From Sulfurospirillum sp. (GTDB taxonomy: Bacteria > Campylobacterota > Campylobacteria > Campylobacterales > Arcobacteraceae), in contig JAKZMJ010000015.1 of assembly GCA_030491005.1 (NCBI GenBank), forward strand, positions 248,001 to 312,000: a stretch of 64,000 nucleotides of DNA. The letters are read 5' to 3'. Numbering within the stretch: the first letter of the stretch is position 1; each line of letters starts with the position of its first letter. Position numbers and translations under genes: made by a program. Positions 10,549-19,508 of this stretch are shown here, piece by piece. The notes beneath the pieces were generated by a model. It was not told the origin of the DNA and ran no database searches. It was given only the letters and a program-made list of their open reading frames with translations.

Positions 10549-11272
10549 CTTCTTCTAATGTTTTACTAGCTGGATTAAATATTTTTGCTATATATATAGA
10601 TACTCCATATAAAAGTATAAGTGGACCTGCCATTAAAAATTGTGTTAAAACATCAGGAGGAGTTAGCAAAGCTGAAAAAAAGAAAATGATAACAACAGCA
10701 TATTTAAAAAAATCTTTTAACATCCTATCATCTACTAGACCAATTTTTGCTAAGAAAAATGTGATAACTGGTAATTCAAAAGAAATACCAAAACCAAATA
10801 AAAGCTTTGTAAAAAAACCTACATATTTACCAATACTTGGCAAAACTGTTACAACTGCTGAACCAAAATTAATTAAAAAATCAAACCCTAAAGGTATCAC
10901 AACATAATAAGCAAATGAGGAACCCATTAAAAACATTAATGTTGCAAAAAATACAAAAGGTAAAACCAACTTTTTTTCATGCGAATAAAGACCAGGTGCT
11001 AAAAATAGCCATAATTGCCAAAATATAACAGGTAAAGATAGAATAAAACCAGCAAAAAAAGAAACTTTAAGTGCAGTAAAAAATGTTTCTTGAATTTCTA
11101 TTGCAACCATTTTGGAACCCTCAGGTAATACTGCTTCAACTGGAACCATCATCCAAGTTAAAAGAGGCTCATAAAATGTAAAACAAGCAAAAAATGCAAG
11201 AATTAATGTTAAAACTGAAATTAAAAGTCTTTTTCTTAAATCAGCAATATGAGGTTTTAAATCTTCAAACAT
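10538..11272 (-). CDS. tatC: Twin-arginine translocase subunit TatC
   Basis: 244 residues with six hydrophobic segments and the TatC N-terminal block MFEDLKPHIADLRKRL. The first periplasmic loop is followed by a membrane pair containing LSLPVIFWQLWLFLAPGL. TatC is the inner-membrane receptor for twin-arginine signal peptides and exports folded proteins together with TatA/B. An AGGAAA ribosome site precedes the ATG. It overlaps tatB by 8 bp at its start and queA by 11 bp at its end, so the three are an operon. No tatA is present in the window. Confidence 0.96.
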   Translation of the reverse strand: MFEDLKPHIADLRKRLLISVLTLILAFFACFTFYEPLLTWMMVPVEAVLPEGSKMVAIEIQETFFTALKVSFFAGFILSLPVIFWQLWLFLAPGLYSHEKKLVLPFVFFATLMFLMGSSFAYYVVIPLGFDFLINFGSAVVTVLPSIGKYVGFFTKLLFGFGISFELPVITFFLAKIGLVDDRMLKDFFKYAVVIIFFFSALLTPPDVLTQFLMAGPLILLYGVSIYIAKIFNPASKTLEEDEE

Positions 11273-11723
11273 TCTTTGTTTCCTGTGTATTTACATTTAC
11301 TTTAAATTTATCACTATTTTTTTTTGAAGATTTATCGTCTTTTATATCTTCATGTTTTATATCTTCATACTTAATATTTTTATTTTCCTTATTCTTACTT
11401 TTTGTTTTTTTTGTTCTTTTATTATCTTTATTGTCATCTTCTAGTAAATCATCATTTATAAGATCATCAAAATCTAAATTACTTGTAATATTTACTGATG
11501 ATTTTACATCTTGGATTTGTGCTCTTAATTGCTTTGCTTCTTCTTTCATTTCATTGATATTTAATTCTTTATCTAAAGTTGATTTTGCATCTTCAATGCC
11601 TGATTTAAATTTTTTAAAAAACTTTGCTACATCTATCATAGCTGATGGCAATTTTTCAGGTCCTAAAGCAATAATTGCAATTACAGCAATTAAAAATATT
11701 TCCATAAATCCCATTCCAAACAT
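11265..11723 (-). CDS. tatB: Sec-independent translocase subunit TatB
   Basis: About 152 residues. Pattern is typical of TatB: one N-terminal membrane helix (MEIFLIAVIAIIALGPEKLP, with the conserved GPEKLP hinge), an amphipathic helix, then a long charged tail rich in Lys, Asp and Asn (about residues 70-150). I place the start at the ATG at 11723, which has a GGAG ribosome site 7 bp upstream. A frame extension to a TTG at 11735 would overlap that site. Partner of the adjacent TatC in the membrane complex. Confidence 0.92.
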   Translation of the reverse strand: MFGMGFMEIFLIAVIAIIALGPEKLPSAMIDVAKFFKKFKSGIEDAKSTLDKELNINEMKEEAKQLRAQIQDVKSSVNITSNLDFDDLINDDLLEDDNKDNKRTKKTKSKNKENKNIKYEDIKHEDIKDDKSSKKNSDKFKVNVNTQETKNV

Positions 11724-11806
11724 AAATAACTCCAAAATTTAAATACAAGACAGAGATTTTACCTAAATTTTGATAAAATCTAACAATTACTTAAAAAGGC
11801 TTAAAA

Positions 11807-12562
11807 ATGAAACTTATATTTTTGTTATTTGTTGGTATTGTTTTATATTTCATAGCAAGAAATTATAAAACAGAAAAATTTGAAAATATTAAATTAGATA
11901 ATAAAGAACACTTTGATGGTGATTTAATGCATCATGAAGTAGGTTTATTAGTTGCATTAATGGCAAAAGTATCTAAAGCTGATGGAAAAGTGTGTGAACT
12001 TGAAGCACAAATGTTAAAACATACTTTTGAAGACTTGGCATCTTATTTTACAAATAAAGAAGAAATAAAAAACAAATTAATTGCTATATATAAAATTGAA
12101 AAAGAAAATTTTGCTAACACTATTGTTTTAGCTAAGAATTTATATAGTATTACAAAATATGATTATCAAAAAAGAATTAAAGTTTTAGAATATTTATTAA
12201 ATTTAGCATTTATAGATAAAGACTTTTCAAATGAAGAAGAGATGATAACGAAAGATATTTCAAATGCTCTTAAGATAAAAAATATTGATTTTGAAAATTT
12301 GATTAATATTTTTAAAGACTTTTATAATAATCAAAAAGAATCTACAGCACTTTCTTTAAATAAAGCCTATGAAATTTTAAATGTAAGCTCTAAAGATGAT
12401 GATTCTATAATCAAAAAAGCTTATAGGACATTAGTTAAAAAATATCATCCTGATATAATAACAGGACAAGGTGCTAAGCAAAATATTATTGATAATGCTA
12501 CAAGAAAATTACAAGAAATAAATGAAGCTTATGAGCTAATTAAAAAAGATAGAAAAAGATAG
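11807..12562 (+). CDS. djlA: DjlA-like membrane-anchored TerB/J-domain co-chaperone
   Basis: 251 residues. An N-terminal membrane helix (about residues 3-17) is followed by a TerB-like helical region (about 38-160; motif VGLLVALMAKVSKADGKV) and a C-terminal J-domain (about 185-250). The J-domain has the HPD tripeptide (about 214-216) needed to stimulate the ATPase of DnaK. Layout matches DjlA, an inner-membrane J-protein. The gene is divergent from tatB, with about 80 bp between the starts, and a small iron-sulfur gene follows after 7 bp. The assignment rests on domain order, not on close similarity to E. coli DjlA. Confidence 0.8.
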   Translation: MKLIFLLFVGIVLYFIARNYKTEKFENIKLDNKEHFDGDLMHHEVGLLVALMAKVSKADGKVCELEAQMLKHTFEDLASYFTNKEEIKNKLIAIYKIEKENFANTIVLAKNLYSITKYDYQKRIKVLEYLLNLAFIDKDFSNEEEMITKDISNALKIKNIDFENLINIFKDFYNNQKESTALSLNKAYEILNVSSKDDDSIIKKAYRTLVKKYHPDIITGQGAKQNIIDNATRKLQEINEAYELIKKDRKR

Positions 12563-12569
12563 AAAAATT

Positions 12570-12803
12570 ATGAAAAATCATATTTACGATAAATCTTACG
12601 AAGTTTGCTCTTGTCATCATGTAAGTTTAGGAGAGATAATCTTTTCTATACAAAAAAAAGGTGCCACATCTATTAAAGATATTAAAAAGTTTACTGATGC
12701 TGGAACTTCTTGTAAATCTTGTGTTAATTCAAGTAGTGATTTTGGGGAAGTAAAAAAAAATATTTATTTAGACGATATACTTAAAAAAATCAATAAAGAT
12801 TAA
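12570..12803 (+). CDS. Small BFD-like [2Fe-2S]-binding protein
   Basis: 77 residues with four cysteines at 13, 15, 48 and 51, spaced CxC...CxxC as in bacterioferritin-associated ferredoxin and the central domain of NifU (motif TSCKSC). This pattern binds one [2Fe-2S] cluster. No bacterioferritin gene is nearby; it sits between the DjlA-like gene and nadE. Its partner is unknown. The family call is good, the specific role is not. Confidence 0.75.
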   Translation: MKNHIYDKSYEVCSCHHVSLGEIIFSIQKKGATSIKDIKKFTDAGTSCKSCVNSSSDFGEVKKNIYLDDILKKINKD

Positions 12804-12872
12804 ATTTTTGAATTAAACTTAACTTATGATAAAATAAAGAATAGTAAGTATTAAAAACTTAAAAGGTAAAAT

Positions 12873-13634
12873 TTGACAGATTGGAATAAAATAAAGAAAC
12901 AACTAATATTGTTTTTGCGAACCCAAAGTACAAATATAGGAATAAAAAATATTACCCTTGGTTTGTCAGGTGGTTTGGATTCAGCTTTAGTTGCATTATT
13001 ATGTAAGGAAGCTTTTGGAGATAAGTTAAAGTGTATTTTGATGCCTTCTTTGTTTTCATCGCAAAGCAGTGTTGACGATGCAAAAGAATTATGTGAAAAA
13101 TTTCAAATAAACTTTGAAGTTATTAACATATCACCTTTAATAAAAGCATATATAAATAATATGAATGATGATAAATTAAGAATTGGTAATTATAGTGCTA
13201 GAATGAGAATGTCAGTATTGTATGATATTTCAGCTAGAGATAAATCTCTTGTTATTGGAACATCCAACAAAAGTGAAATTCTTCTAGGTTATGGAACTAT
13301 TTTTGGAGATATAGCCTGTGCTATTAATCCAATAGGAAATATTTATAAAAGTGATGAATATGATTTTGCAAGATATATGGGTGTTACACAAAATATTTTA
13401 AACAAAGCTCCTAGTGCTGATTTATGGGAAGGTCAAAGTGATGAAGAAGAACTAGGATATACATACGAACAAATAGATGAAGTTTTAAAGTTACTTGTTG
13501 ATAAGAAAATACCTAAAAAGGAACTTTTAAATTTAAACTTTAATGAAAATTTGATTGATATGCTAAGGAATAAAATAAAAATAAATGCATTTAAAGGTGA
13601 AGTGCCAATAATTGCAGATATAAACTGGAGTTAA
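12873..13634 (+). CDS. nadE: NH3-dependent NAD+ synthetase NadE
   Basis: 253 residues. ATP-pyrophosphatase-type enzyme that amidates deamido-NAD to NAD. The SGGLDSA P-loop is at residues 32-38, and the conserved GTSNKSE and KAPSADLWEGQSDEEELG blocks are present. It lacks the N-terminal nitrilase (glutaminase) domain, so it should use free ammonia. The start is a TTG at 12873, with AAAAGG about 5 bp upstream; no ATG fits the conserved N-terminus. First of a tight run nadE-degT-lpxK (gaps of 2 and 1 bp). Confidence 0.95.
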   Translation: MTDWNKIKKQLILFLRTQSTNIGIKNITLGLSGGLDSALVALLCKEAFGDKLKCILMPSLFSSQSSVDDAKELCEKFQINFEVINISPLIKAYINNMNDDKLRIGNYSARMRMSVLYDISARDKSLVIGTSNKSEILLGYGTIFGDIACAINPIGNIYKSDEYDFARYMGVTQNILNKAPSADLWEGQSDEEELGYTYEQIDEVLKLLVDKKIPKKELLNLNFNENLIDMLRNKIKINAFKGEVPIIADINWS

Positions 13635-13636
13635 TT

Positions 13637-14776
13637 ATGAAAGAAATATCATTTTACAAATCTACAATTAATGAGGACGAATTAAAAGAAATTAGATCTG
13701 TACTTAATGTAAAAAACAATACTAATAATAAAGTTTTTGAATTAGAAGAAAGTATGGCTAATTTTATTGGTGCTAAATATGCAATAGCTACTTGTAATGC
13801 GACAGCAGCCTTACATCTTGCCTTAAGTGCAATTAGTCTTAAAAGGGGAGATAAGATTTTAATATCTGTAAACTCTTTTGTAAACATACCTGAATCAATA
13901 AGGCATTTTGATGCTGAGCCTATTTTTGTTGATATTAATGAAGATGATATGAATATTGATTTAGATAAATTTGAAAAAGTTCTTGAAGAAAATAAAACAA
14001 AAAAATTAAGAGGTGCTATTGTTACATTCATAGGTGGTCAAGTTCCTAATTTAGATAAATTATATGCCATATGCAAAAAATATAATATAATTCTAATAGA
14101 AGATGCCTCAACAGCTTTAGGTGCAACATACAATGGCGAGACAGTAGGTTCATTAAAAGCAGATGTTACAATTTTTTCTACAAACTCATCAAATTCAAAA
14201 TTTGCAATTAGCAGATCTGGATTTATAGTAACTAATAGTGAGAATATAGCAAATCGTGCAAAGCTTTTAAGAACACACGCATTAACAAGCACATATGATG
14301 ATTTTGGAAACTTAGATTATATTTATGATGTTATAGATATTGGCTATAAATATGATATTAGCGAACTTGATGCTGCTTTTTCTTTAGCACAATTAAAAAA
14401 AACTAATAAACATATAAAAAGAAGAAAAGAAATAGCACAAATATATATAAAAAAATTAACAAGTATAAAACATATTAGTATTTTATCGCATAAAGATGAA
14501 CATATTTTTTCACAGTTTATTATAAAAATTTCAAGAAATAGAGATGCTTTTGCAAGAGCTTTGAAAGAAAAAGGTATTTCTACAGGTTTAAACTATATAC
14601 CTCTACATTTATTATCATATTATAAAAATAAATATGAAATGAAAATCACAAAATATGGAGTAGCTCTAAATTCATATCAACAAATCTTATCAATACCTAT
14701 GTATGCTGGATTAAGTGATGAAGAAGTTGATTATATTTGTGATGAAATTATACAAATAGCCTCAAAATGGATTTAA
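13637..14776 (+). CDS. DegT/DnrJ/EryC1-family PLP-dependent aminotransferase
   Basis: 379 residues. The fold-type I sugar aminotransferase pattern is clear: CNATAALHLAL (cofactor phosphate site), IEDASTALGATYNG with the conserved Asp, and a later segment with a single lysine (NSKFAISRSGFIVTN) in the place of the usual SFHxxK. The lysine is offset by one or two residues from the common spacing and the usual GEGG after it is replaced. Members act on nucleotide-linked keto sugars. There are no sugar genes around it; it sits between nadE and lpxK. Its substrate is unknown; surface polysaccharide or lipid A-related modification is only a guess from lpxK. Confidence 0.85.
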   Translation: MKEISFYKSTINEDELKEIRSVLNVKNNTNNKVFELEESMANFIGAKYAIATCNATAALHLALSAISLKRGDKILISVNSFVNIPESIRHFDAEPIFVDINEDDMNIDLDKFEKVLEENKTKKLRGAIVTFIGGQVPNLDKLYAICKKYNIILIEDASTALGATYNGETVGSLKADVTIFSTNSSNSKFAISRSGFIVTNSENIANRAKLLRTHALTSTYDDFGNLDYIYDVIDIGYKYDISELDAAFSLAQLKKTNKHIKRRKEIAQIYIKKLTSIKHISILSHKDEHIFSQFIIKISRNRDAFARALKEKGISTGLNYIPLHLLSYYKNKYEMKITKYGVALNSYQQILSIPMYAGLSDEEVDYICDEIIQIASKWI

Positions 14777-14777
14777 T

Positions 14778-15728
14778 TTGAAACAAAAATGTTTTTTGTG
14801 GCTTGAAGATTATTTATTTATACCAAATACTTTTCAAAAAATAATTTCTTTTTTGCTTTTACCTTTTACAGCTTTGTATTTATTTATTATTCTAATTAAA
14901 AGATTAAGTTCAAAAGAAATTGATTATCATATACCTATTATTTCTATTGGAAATATTATCATAGGTGGTAGTGGTAAAACACCTTTAGTTATTCATTTAG
15001 CAAAAAACTTTAAAAATGTTTGTGTGATTTTAAGAGGTTATAAAAGACGCTCAAAAGGTCTTGTGCTTATTAGTAATAAAGGCAAGATATTACAACATGT
15101 TCAAGTTGCAGGAGATGAAGCATTATTACTAGCATCTGCTTTGAATAGTGCTACAATTATTGTTAGTGAAAATAGGCATGAAGCTATAAAAAAAGCAAAA
15201 GAGCTTGGATGTAAAATTATATTTTTAGATGATGGCTTTTCACAATATAATATAAAAAAATTTAATATTTTACTTCGTCCAAACGATGAGCCTCAAAATA
15301 TTTTTTGTTTACCAAGTGGAGGATACAGAGAACCTAAAATGGCATATAGTTTTGCAGATTTACAATTGCAAGAAGGAAAAGACTTTAAAAGAGTAGTTTC
15401 ATATAGCTTAAATGGAAAAAATATTGATATCTTACCTAAAAAATTACTTTTAATAACGGCTATTTCAAAACCAAAAAGATTATTGTCTTTTTTACCAAAG
15501 TCTATAATTATGCAGTCTTTTGAAGATCATCATATCTTTACTAAAGAAGAAATTAATAAGATTAAAGATAAATACCCAAATTATTCTATGATTACTACTT
15601 CAAAAGATATCGTGAAACTCAAAGAATTTGCTTTAAATGACTTGTATCTTATGAATTTAGAATTAGTTATTAATTCTGATGTAAATATAAAACTAATAGA
15701 TGAATATATAAATAAATATAAAATCTAA
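14778..15728 (+). CDS. lpxK: Tetraacyldisaccharide 4'-kinase LpxK
   Basis: 316 residues. LpxK adds the 4'-phosphate of lipid A at the inner membrane. An N-terminal hydrophobic segment (about residues 20-40) anchors it; the P-loop IGGSGKTPL is at about residues 62-70, followed by GYKRRSKG and AGDEALLLA, then the FLDDGFSQ motif. It starts with TTG at 14778, 1 bp after the aminotransferase stop, so translation is probably coupled. It converges on fur with a 4-bp gap. Confidence 0.94.
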   Translation: MKQKCFLWLEDYLFIPNTFQKIISFLLLPFTALYLFIILIKRLSSKEIDYHIPIISIGNIIIGGSGKTPLVIHLAKNFKNVCVILRGYKRRSKGLVLISNKGKILQHVQVAGDEALLLASALNSATIIVSENRHEAIKKAKELGCKIIFLDDGFSQYNIKKFNILLRPNDEPQNIFCLPSGGYREPKMAYSFADLQLQEGKDFKRVVSYSLNGKNIDILPKKLLLITAISKPKRLLSFLPKSIIMQSFEDHHIFTKEEINKIKDKYPNYSMITTSKDIVKLKEFALNDLYLMNLELVINSDVNIKLIDEYINKYKI

Positions 15729-15732
15729 AGTT

Positions 15733-16176
15733 TTATTTATTACAAACTTCACACAAACCATATAATTGCATAGAGTGACTTGTAATTTTAAACTTATTTT
15801 TCTTAGCAATTCTATCTTGTCTTTTTTCAATTTCTTCATCAAGAAACTCAACAATTTTACCACAATCAGTGCATATTAGATGGTCGTGATGGATTTTAGT
15901 ATTATTTTCATATTTTTTTCCATCTTTGCCGAACTCTATGGAATTTATAAGTTCAACTTCTTCTAAAAAACTCAATGCTCTATAAACTGTTGCAATTCCA
16001 ACATTTGAATTAGGATATTTTACTTTAATTAAATTATAAATTTCTTCAGCACTTAAATGCTCAGAAATATTAATTAAAATACTTAATACTATTTCTCTTT
16101 GTTCAGTATATTTAAGACCTTTTTGTTTAACAATTTTTTTTAATTCTTCAATGACATCTTCATTAAGAGTTAACAT
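15733..16176 (-). CDS. fur: Fur-family metal-responsive regulator
   Basis: 147 residues from the ATG at 16176, which has AAAAAAGG 7 bp upstream. An ATG at 16194 is in frame but has no ribosome site. An N-terminal winged helix (KYTEQREIVL, then VGIATVYRALSFLEEVELI) is followed by the metal-binding dimerisation domain with HHDHLICTDCG and a C-terminal CEVC pair. These are the regulatory and structural metal ligands of Fur. Iron-dependent repression is expected; PerR or Zur cannot be fully ruled out by eye, but the HHDH pattern favours Fur. Confidence 0.88.
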   Translation of the reverse strand: MLTLNEDVIEELKKIVKQKGLKYTEQREIVLSILINISEHLSAEEIYNLIKVKYPNSNVGIATVYRALSFLEEVELINSIEFGKDGKKYENNTKIHHDHLICTDCGKIVEFLDEEIEKRQDRIAKKNKFKITSHSMQLYGLCEVCNK

Positions 16177-16280
16177 AAATATACCTTTTTTCATTTTAAT
16201 TTATTATAACAAAAAATTATAAAAATGAAATTATTTCTATAAACTTAGATTTAGATTTAAACTTAAATCCATATTTAATA

Positions 16281-17813
16281 CTAATGTAAAAAGTGACGTT
16301 TACCTGAAAAATATAAAGACATATTAAATTCATCTGCCGCTTTTATAATCTCTTCATCTCTAATGCTTCCACCTGGTTCTATAATACAGCTAACACCTGC
16401 TTCATTTGCTGCATCAATACTATCTCTAAAAGGAAAAAATGCTTCAGATGCCAATACTGATCCTTTTAAATTTATACCTAAATCTTCTGCTTTTCTTAAA
16501 GCTGCTTTTGCAGCATCAACGCGAGAGGTCATACCCATACCAACAGCTACCATTGCTGAATTTTTTACATAAATCACACAATTTGACTTTGTAAGTGATG
16601 CTAGTTTATATGCGATTTCCATATCTTTTTTTTCACTTGAACTTGCTTCTTTTTTTGATTTTAGTTGTGAGTTTTTTACTTCATCTTCTTCAACTTTATC
16701 AGCTTCTTGATATGTCATTCCACCATCAATCATCTTAAAATTAAACTCATCATTACTTAATTCTAACTTTGCTCTTCCTTGTTTAAATAGTTTAATTCTT
16801 TTCTTTTTACTTAATTCTATTTGTGCTTCTTTTGTAAAATCAGCTGCGAATACTACTTCTAAAAAAATCTCATTCATTTTAATAGCAAGGTCTAAATCTA
16901 TAATGCCATTAACTGCAACGACTCCACCAAAAGCAGAAACTGGATCGCATTTTAAAGCTTCTATATAAGATTCTAATAAAGTATCTTTAATAGCAAAACC
17001 ACATGGGTTTCCATGTTTTACTATACAAACAGCATTATCTTCACCAAAGGCAGCTGCTATTTTTGAAGCTCCACTAATATCACCCATATTATTAAAACTT
17101 GCCTCACCTTTTAAGCTTATAAATTTATTTGTATAGTGTTTATCAAATTCATATAAAGAACCTTTTTGATGAGGATTTTCTCCATACCTTGTATCAAATA
17201 CTTTCTGCCCTACAATAAATTGTTTTGCTCCTAAAGCATTATTAAATCTTTTATTCATATAATTTGCAATCATACAATCATAAGATGCTGTATGTTCATA
17301 TGCTTTTATCATCATATCTCTTCTAAATTCCAGTGTATTTGTGTCATTTTTAAGATTATTTAAAACTAAATCATAATCAATAATATCAGTAAGAACAATT
17401 ACACTATCAAAGTTTTTAGCAGCAGATCTAAGCATAGCTGGACCACCTATATCAATATTTTCAATAATTTCTTCAAAATCATTTGTTTTATTAATAGTAT
17501 CTTTAAATGGATATAAATTAACACATACTAAATCAATACCTTCAATACCTAATTCTTTTGCTTCTTCTAAGTGCGATTTTTTACCACGTCTGTGTAAAAT
17601 TCCACCATGAATATATGGGTTTAAGGTTTTTACTCTTCCTTCAAAACATTCAGGGAACTTAGTAATTTCATTTGCTTCAATTACATTTATTCCTGCATTT
17701 TTAAGATTTTTATATGTTCCACCAGTTGAAATAATCTCATAGCCTAAAGATACTAACTCTTTAGCAAAATTTTCAATACCACTTTTATTACTAACACTAA
17801 TTAATGCTCTCAT
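16281..17813 (-). CDS. purH: Bifunctional IMP cyclohydrolase / AICAR formyltransferase PurH
   Basis: 510 residues from the ATG at 17813, preceded by AAGGAA. An in-frame extension to 17858 precedes the conserved start [12 protein letters not shown] and is not needed. The N-terminal MGS-like cyclohydrolase domain (about 1-190) contains STGGTYKNL and [14 protein letters not shown]. The formyltransferase half has [18 protein letters not shown] and [12 protein letters not shown]. It catalyses the last two steps of IMP synthesis. It stands alone on the minus strand between fur and lnt. Confidence 0.96.
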   Translation of the reverse strand: MRALISVSNKSGIENFAKELVSLGYEIISTGGTYKNLKNAGINVIEANEITKFPECFEGRVKTLNPYIHGGILHRRGKKSHLEEAKELGIEGIDLVCVNLYPFKDTINKTNDFEEIIENIDIGGPAMLRSAAKNFDSVIVLTDIIDYDLVLNNLKNDTNTLEFRRDMMIKAYEHTASYDCMIANYMNKRFNNALGAKQFIVGQKVFDTRYGENPHQKGSLYEFDKHYTNKFISLKGEASFNNMGDISGASKIAAAFGEDNAVCIVKHGNPCGFAIKDTLLESYIEALKCDPVSAFGGVVAVNGIIDLDLAIKMNEIFLEVVFAADFTKEAQIELSKKKRIKLFKQGRAKLELSNDEFNFKMIDGGMTYQEADKVEEDEVKNSQLKSKKEASSSEKKDMEIAYKLASLTKSNCVIYVKNSAMVAVGMGMTSRVDAAKAALRKAEDLGINLKGSVLASEAFFPFRDSIDAANEAGVSCIIEPGGSIRDEEIIKAADEFNMSLYFSGKRHFLH

Positions 17814-17945
17814 TTGTATATTTTCCTTAGTTTTAAATAAGTTTTTAAAATCACGCAATTGTACTAAAAAAATATTTATGAAATGCTTTTTAAAGTCTTA
17901 GACATTTAGAAAAATAGAATTTTATAAAAAATAAACTATCTAAGC

Positions 17946-19178
17946 TTACGGTTTTATAATATAATTAGCACTTCCATTAATAGAGTGATAAATTGTAATA
18001 TTATATTTTTTAGAATAATGTTTTAATAATATTTTTTGTAAAACAGGCTCAATAGATGGTGTAAACCAAGCATTGTTTGATGTAGCAATCATATACTTAA
18101 TACCTTTTAAGTTTTTATATATACCCTCACTACTAGCTTCATAACATATAGCATTTCTAAATTTAATTCCTTTTATATTTAAATTTGTAGGTTTATTTGC
18201 TTTTGCATAATCTTTAGCACCTTTATAAAATATATCATTAATTATTTTTGTAAAAAAACTTGGTAGTGGTATTTCTTCTCCAAAAGGTACTAAAATATAT
18301 TTTTTTGCGATTTTATAACTATTTTGTGAAAAGTGAAATGTTACATTATAATACTGTTCATTTTCATAATACAAAGCACCTGCTATTATGTCTATTTGCT
18401 TTGATTTTTCTAATAATACATTCATAAGCTTTATATTCTTATTTAATAAAACTGGAAATGTTGTTTCTGGTAAGATAATTACTTCAAATTTATTTTTAAT
18501 TGCTGTATTAATTAACTCTATATTTTTATTAATTAAATTTATTTTATTAGTTTTTATCCATTTTTCATTTTGTTTTATTTCAAATTCTGGCATAGTTATT
18601 TTTATATTAATATCTTGAATTTTTATGTTTGAACCTATATTCAAAGAAAAATATAAAAGAATAAAAATATATGGATTTGTTTTTTTGTATTTTATAGCTA
18701 GTAAACAAGTAAGTAAAATAATTCCAAAAGATAATTTAGAACTTGAAAAATAACTATCAACAAAGATGAGTTCAGGAATAAACCAATTAAAACCTAAGAG
18801 GTGAAAATATGATAATAAAAAAACTAATAGTGCTTTTAAAAAGATATTATCAAATACTGCAATAAGGTAAAATATTAAGCCGTAAGCAAAGGCTAAAAAG
18901 AGTATAAGCAAAGGCATTAAATAAGCTAAGTCATAATAAACAAGACTAAAACTAAGCCAATAAAACCACAATAATCCTACAAAAAAACCTGCATAAAATA
19001 AAGATTGTTTTTTAAAACTTAGTAAAAAATATATTGCAAATATTCCAAGTATTGAATTTAATAATTTATATTCAATGTTAAAATAAGCTAGATATATAAA
19101 AGCACTCATACAAAATGCAAGAATCAAGCCTTTTATAATATGAATTTTGTTAAAATAGTCGCGTTTTCTTATAGACAT
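17946..19178 (-). CDS. lnt: Apolipoprotein N-acyltransferase Lnt
   Basis: 410 residues, shorter than the roughly 510 of E. coli. A run of hydrophobic segments (about residues 15-185) is followed by a periplasmic nitrilase domain. The catalytic triad is visible: Glu in ILPETTFP, Lys in the KKYILVPFGEE region and Cys in NAICYEAS. Lnt adds the third acyl chain to lipoproteins; a lipoprotein substrate (TlpA-like, 34643-35212) is in this window. Divergent from yajC with only 28 bp between starts, so the yajC promoter probably lies inside lnt. Confidence 0.88.
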   Translation of the reverse strand: MSIRKRDYFNKIHIIKGLILAFCMSAFIYLAYFNIEYKLLNSILGIFAIYFLLSFKKQSLFYAGFFVGLLWFYWLSFSLVYYDLAYLMPLLILFLAFAYGLIFYLIAVFDNIFLKALLVFLLSYFHLLGFNWFIPELIFVDSYFSSSKLSFGIILLTCLLAIKYKKTNPYIFILLYFSLNIGSNIKIQDINIKITMPEFEIKQNEKWIKTNKINLINKNIELINTAIKNKFEVIILPETTFPVLLNKNIKLMNVLLEKSKQIDIIAGALYYENEQYYNVTFHFSQNSYKIAKKYILVPFGEEIPLPSFFTKIINDIFYKGAKDYAKANKPTNLNIKGIKFRNAICYEASSEGIYKNLKGIKYMIATSNNAWFTPSIEPVLQKILLKHYSKKYNITIYHSINGSANYIIKP

Positions 19179-19206
19179 AGAAAAACATTTTTTAAAAGGA
19201 TATTCG

Positions 19207-19479
19207 ATGGAAGGTCAAAGTGCAGATTTAATAAGTTCATTATTACCCTTGGTTGCATTATTTGCTATTTTTTATTTTTTAATAATAAGACCGCAACAAA
19301 AACAAGCAAAAAATCATAAAGCAATGATAGCAGACTTAAAAAAAGGTGATAATATTGTATCAAATGGTGGCTTAATGGTTGAAATTGTTAAAGTTGAAGA
19401 AGAATATTTATTAGTTAAAAATCATGATAATAGTGAGATGAAACTTTCTAAATTATTTGTATCTAAACTTTCAGATTAA
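19207..19479 (+). CDS. yajC: Sec translocon accessory protein YajC
   Basis: 90 residues. One N-terminal membrane helix ending in the family signature FYFLIIRPQQKQAK, then a small cytoplasmic beta domain with KGDNIVSNGGLMVEI. It binds SecDF in the inner membrane. The AAAAGGAT ribosome site is 5-6 bp before the ATG. It is followed by secD and secF in the usual order. Confidence 0.95.
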   Translation: MEGQSADLISSLLPLVALFAIFYFLIIRPQQKQAKNHKAMIADLKKGDNIVSNGGLMVEIVKVEEEYLLVKNHDNSEMKLSKLFVSKLSD

Positions 19480-19508
19480 TTTATATTTTATATATGAAGG
19501 AATAAAGA

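Noticed and set aside
11194..11742. A 182-codon plus-strand frame opposite tatB.
   Set aside because: It is the antisense of the Lys/Asp-rich TatB tail (giving Phe/Ser/Leu runs) and has no ribosome site.
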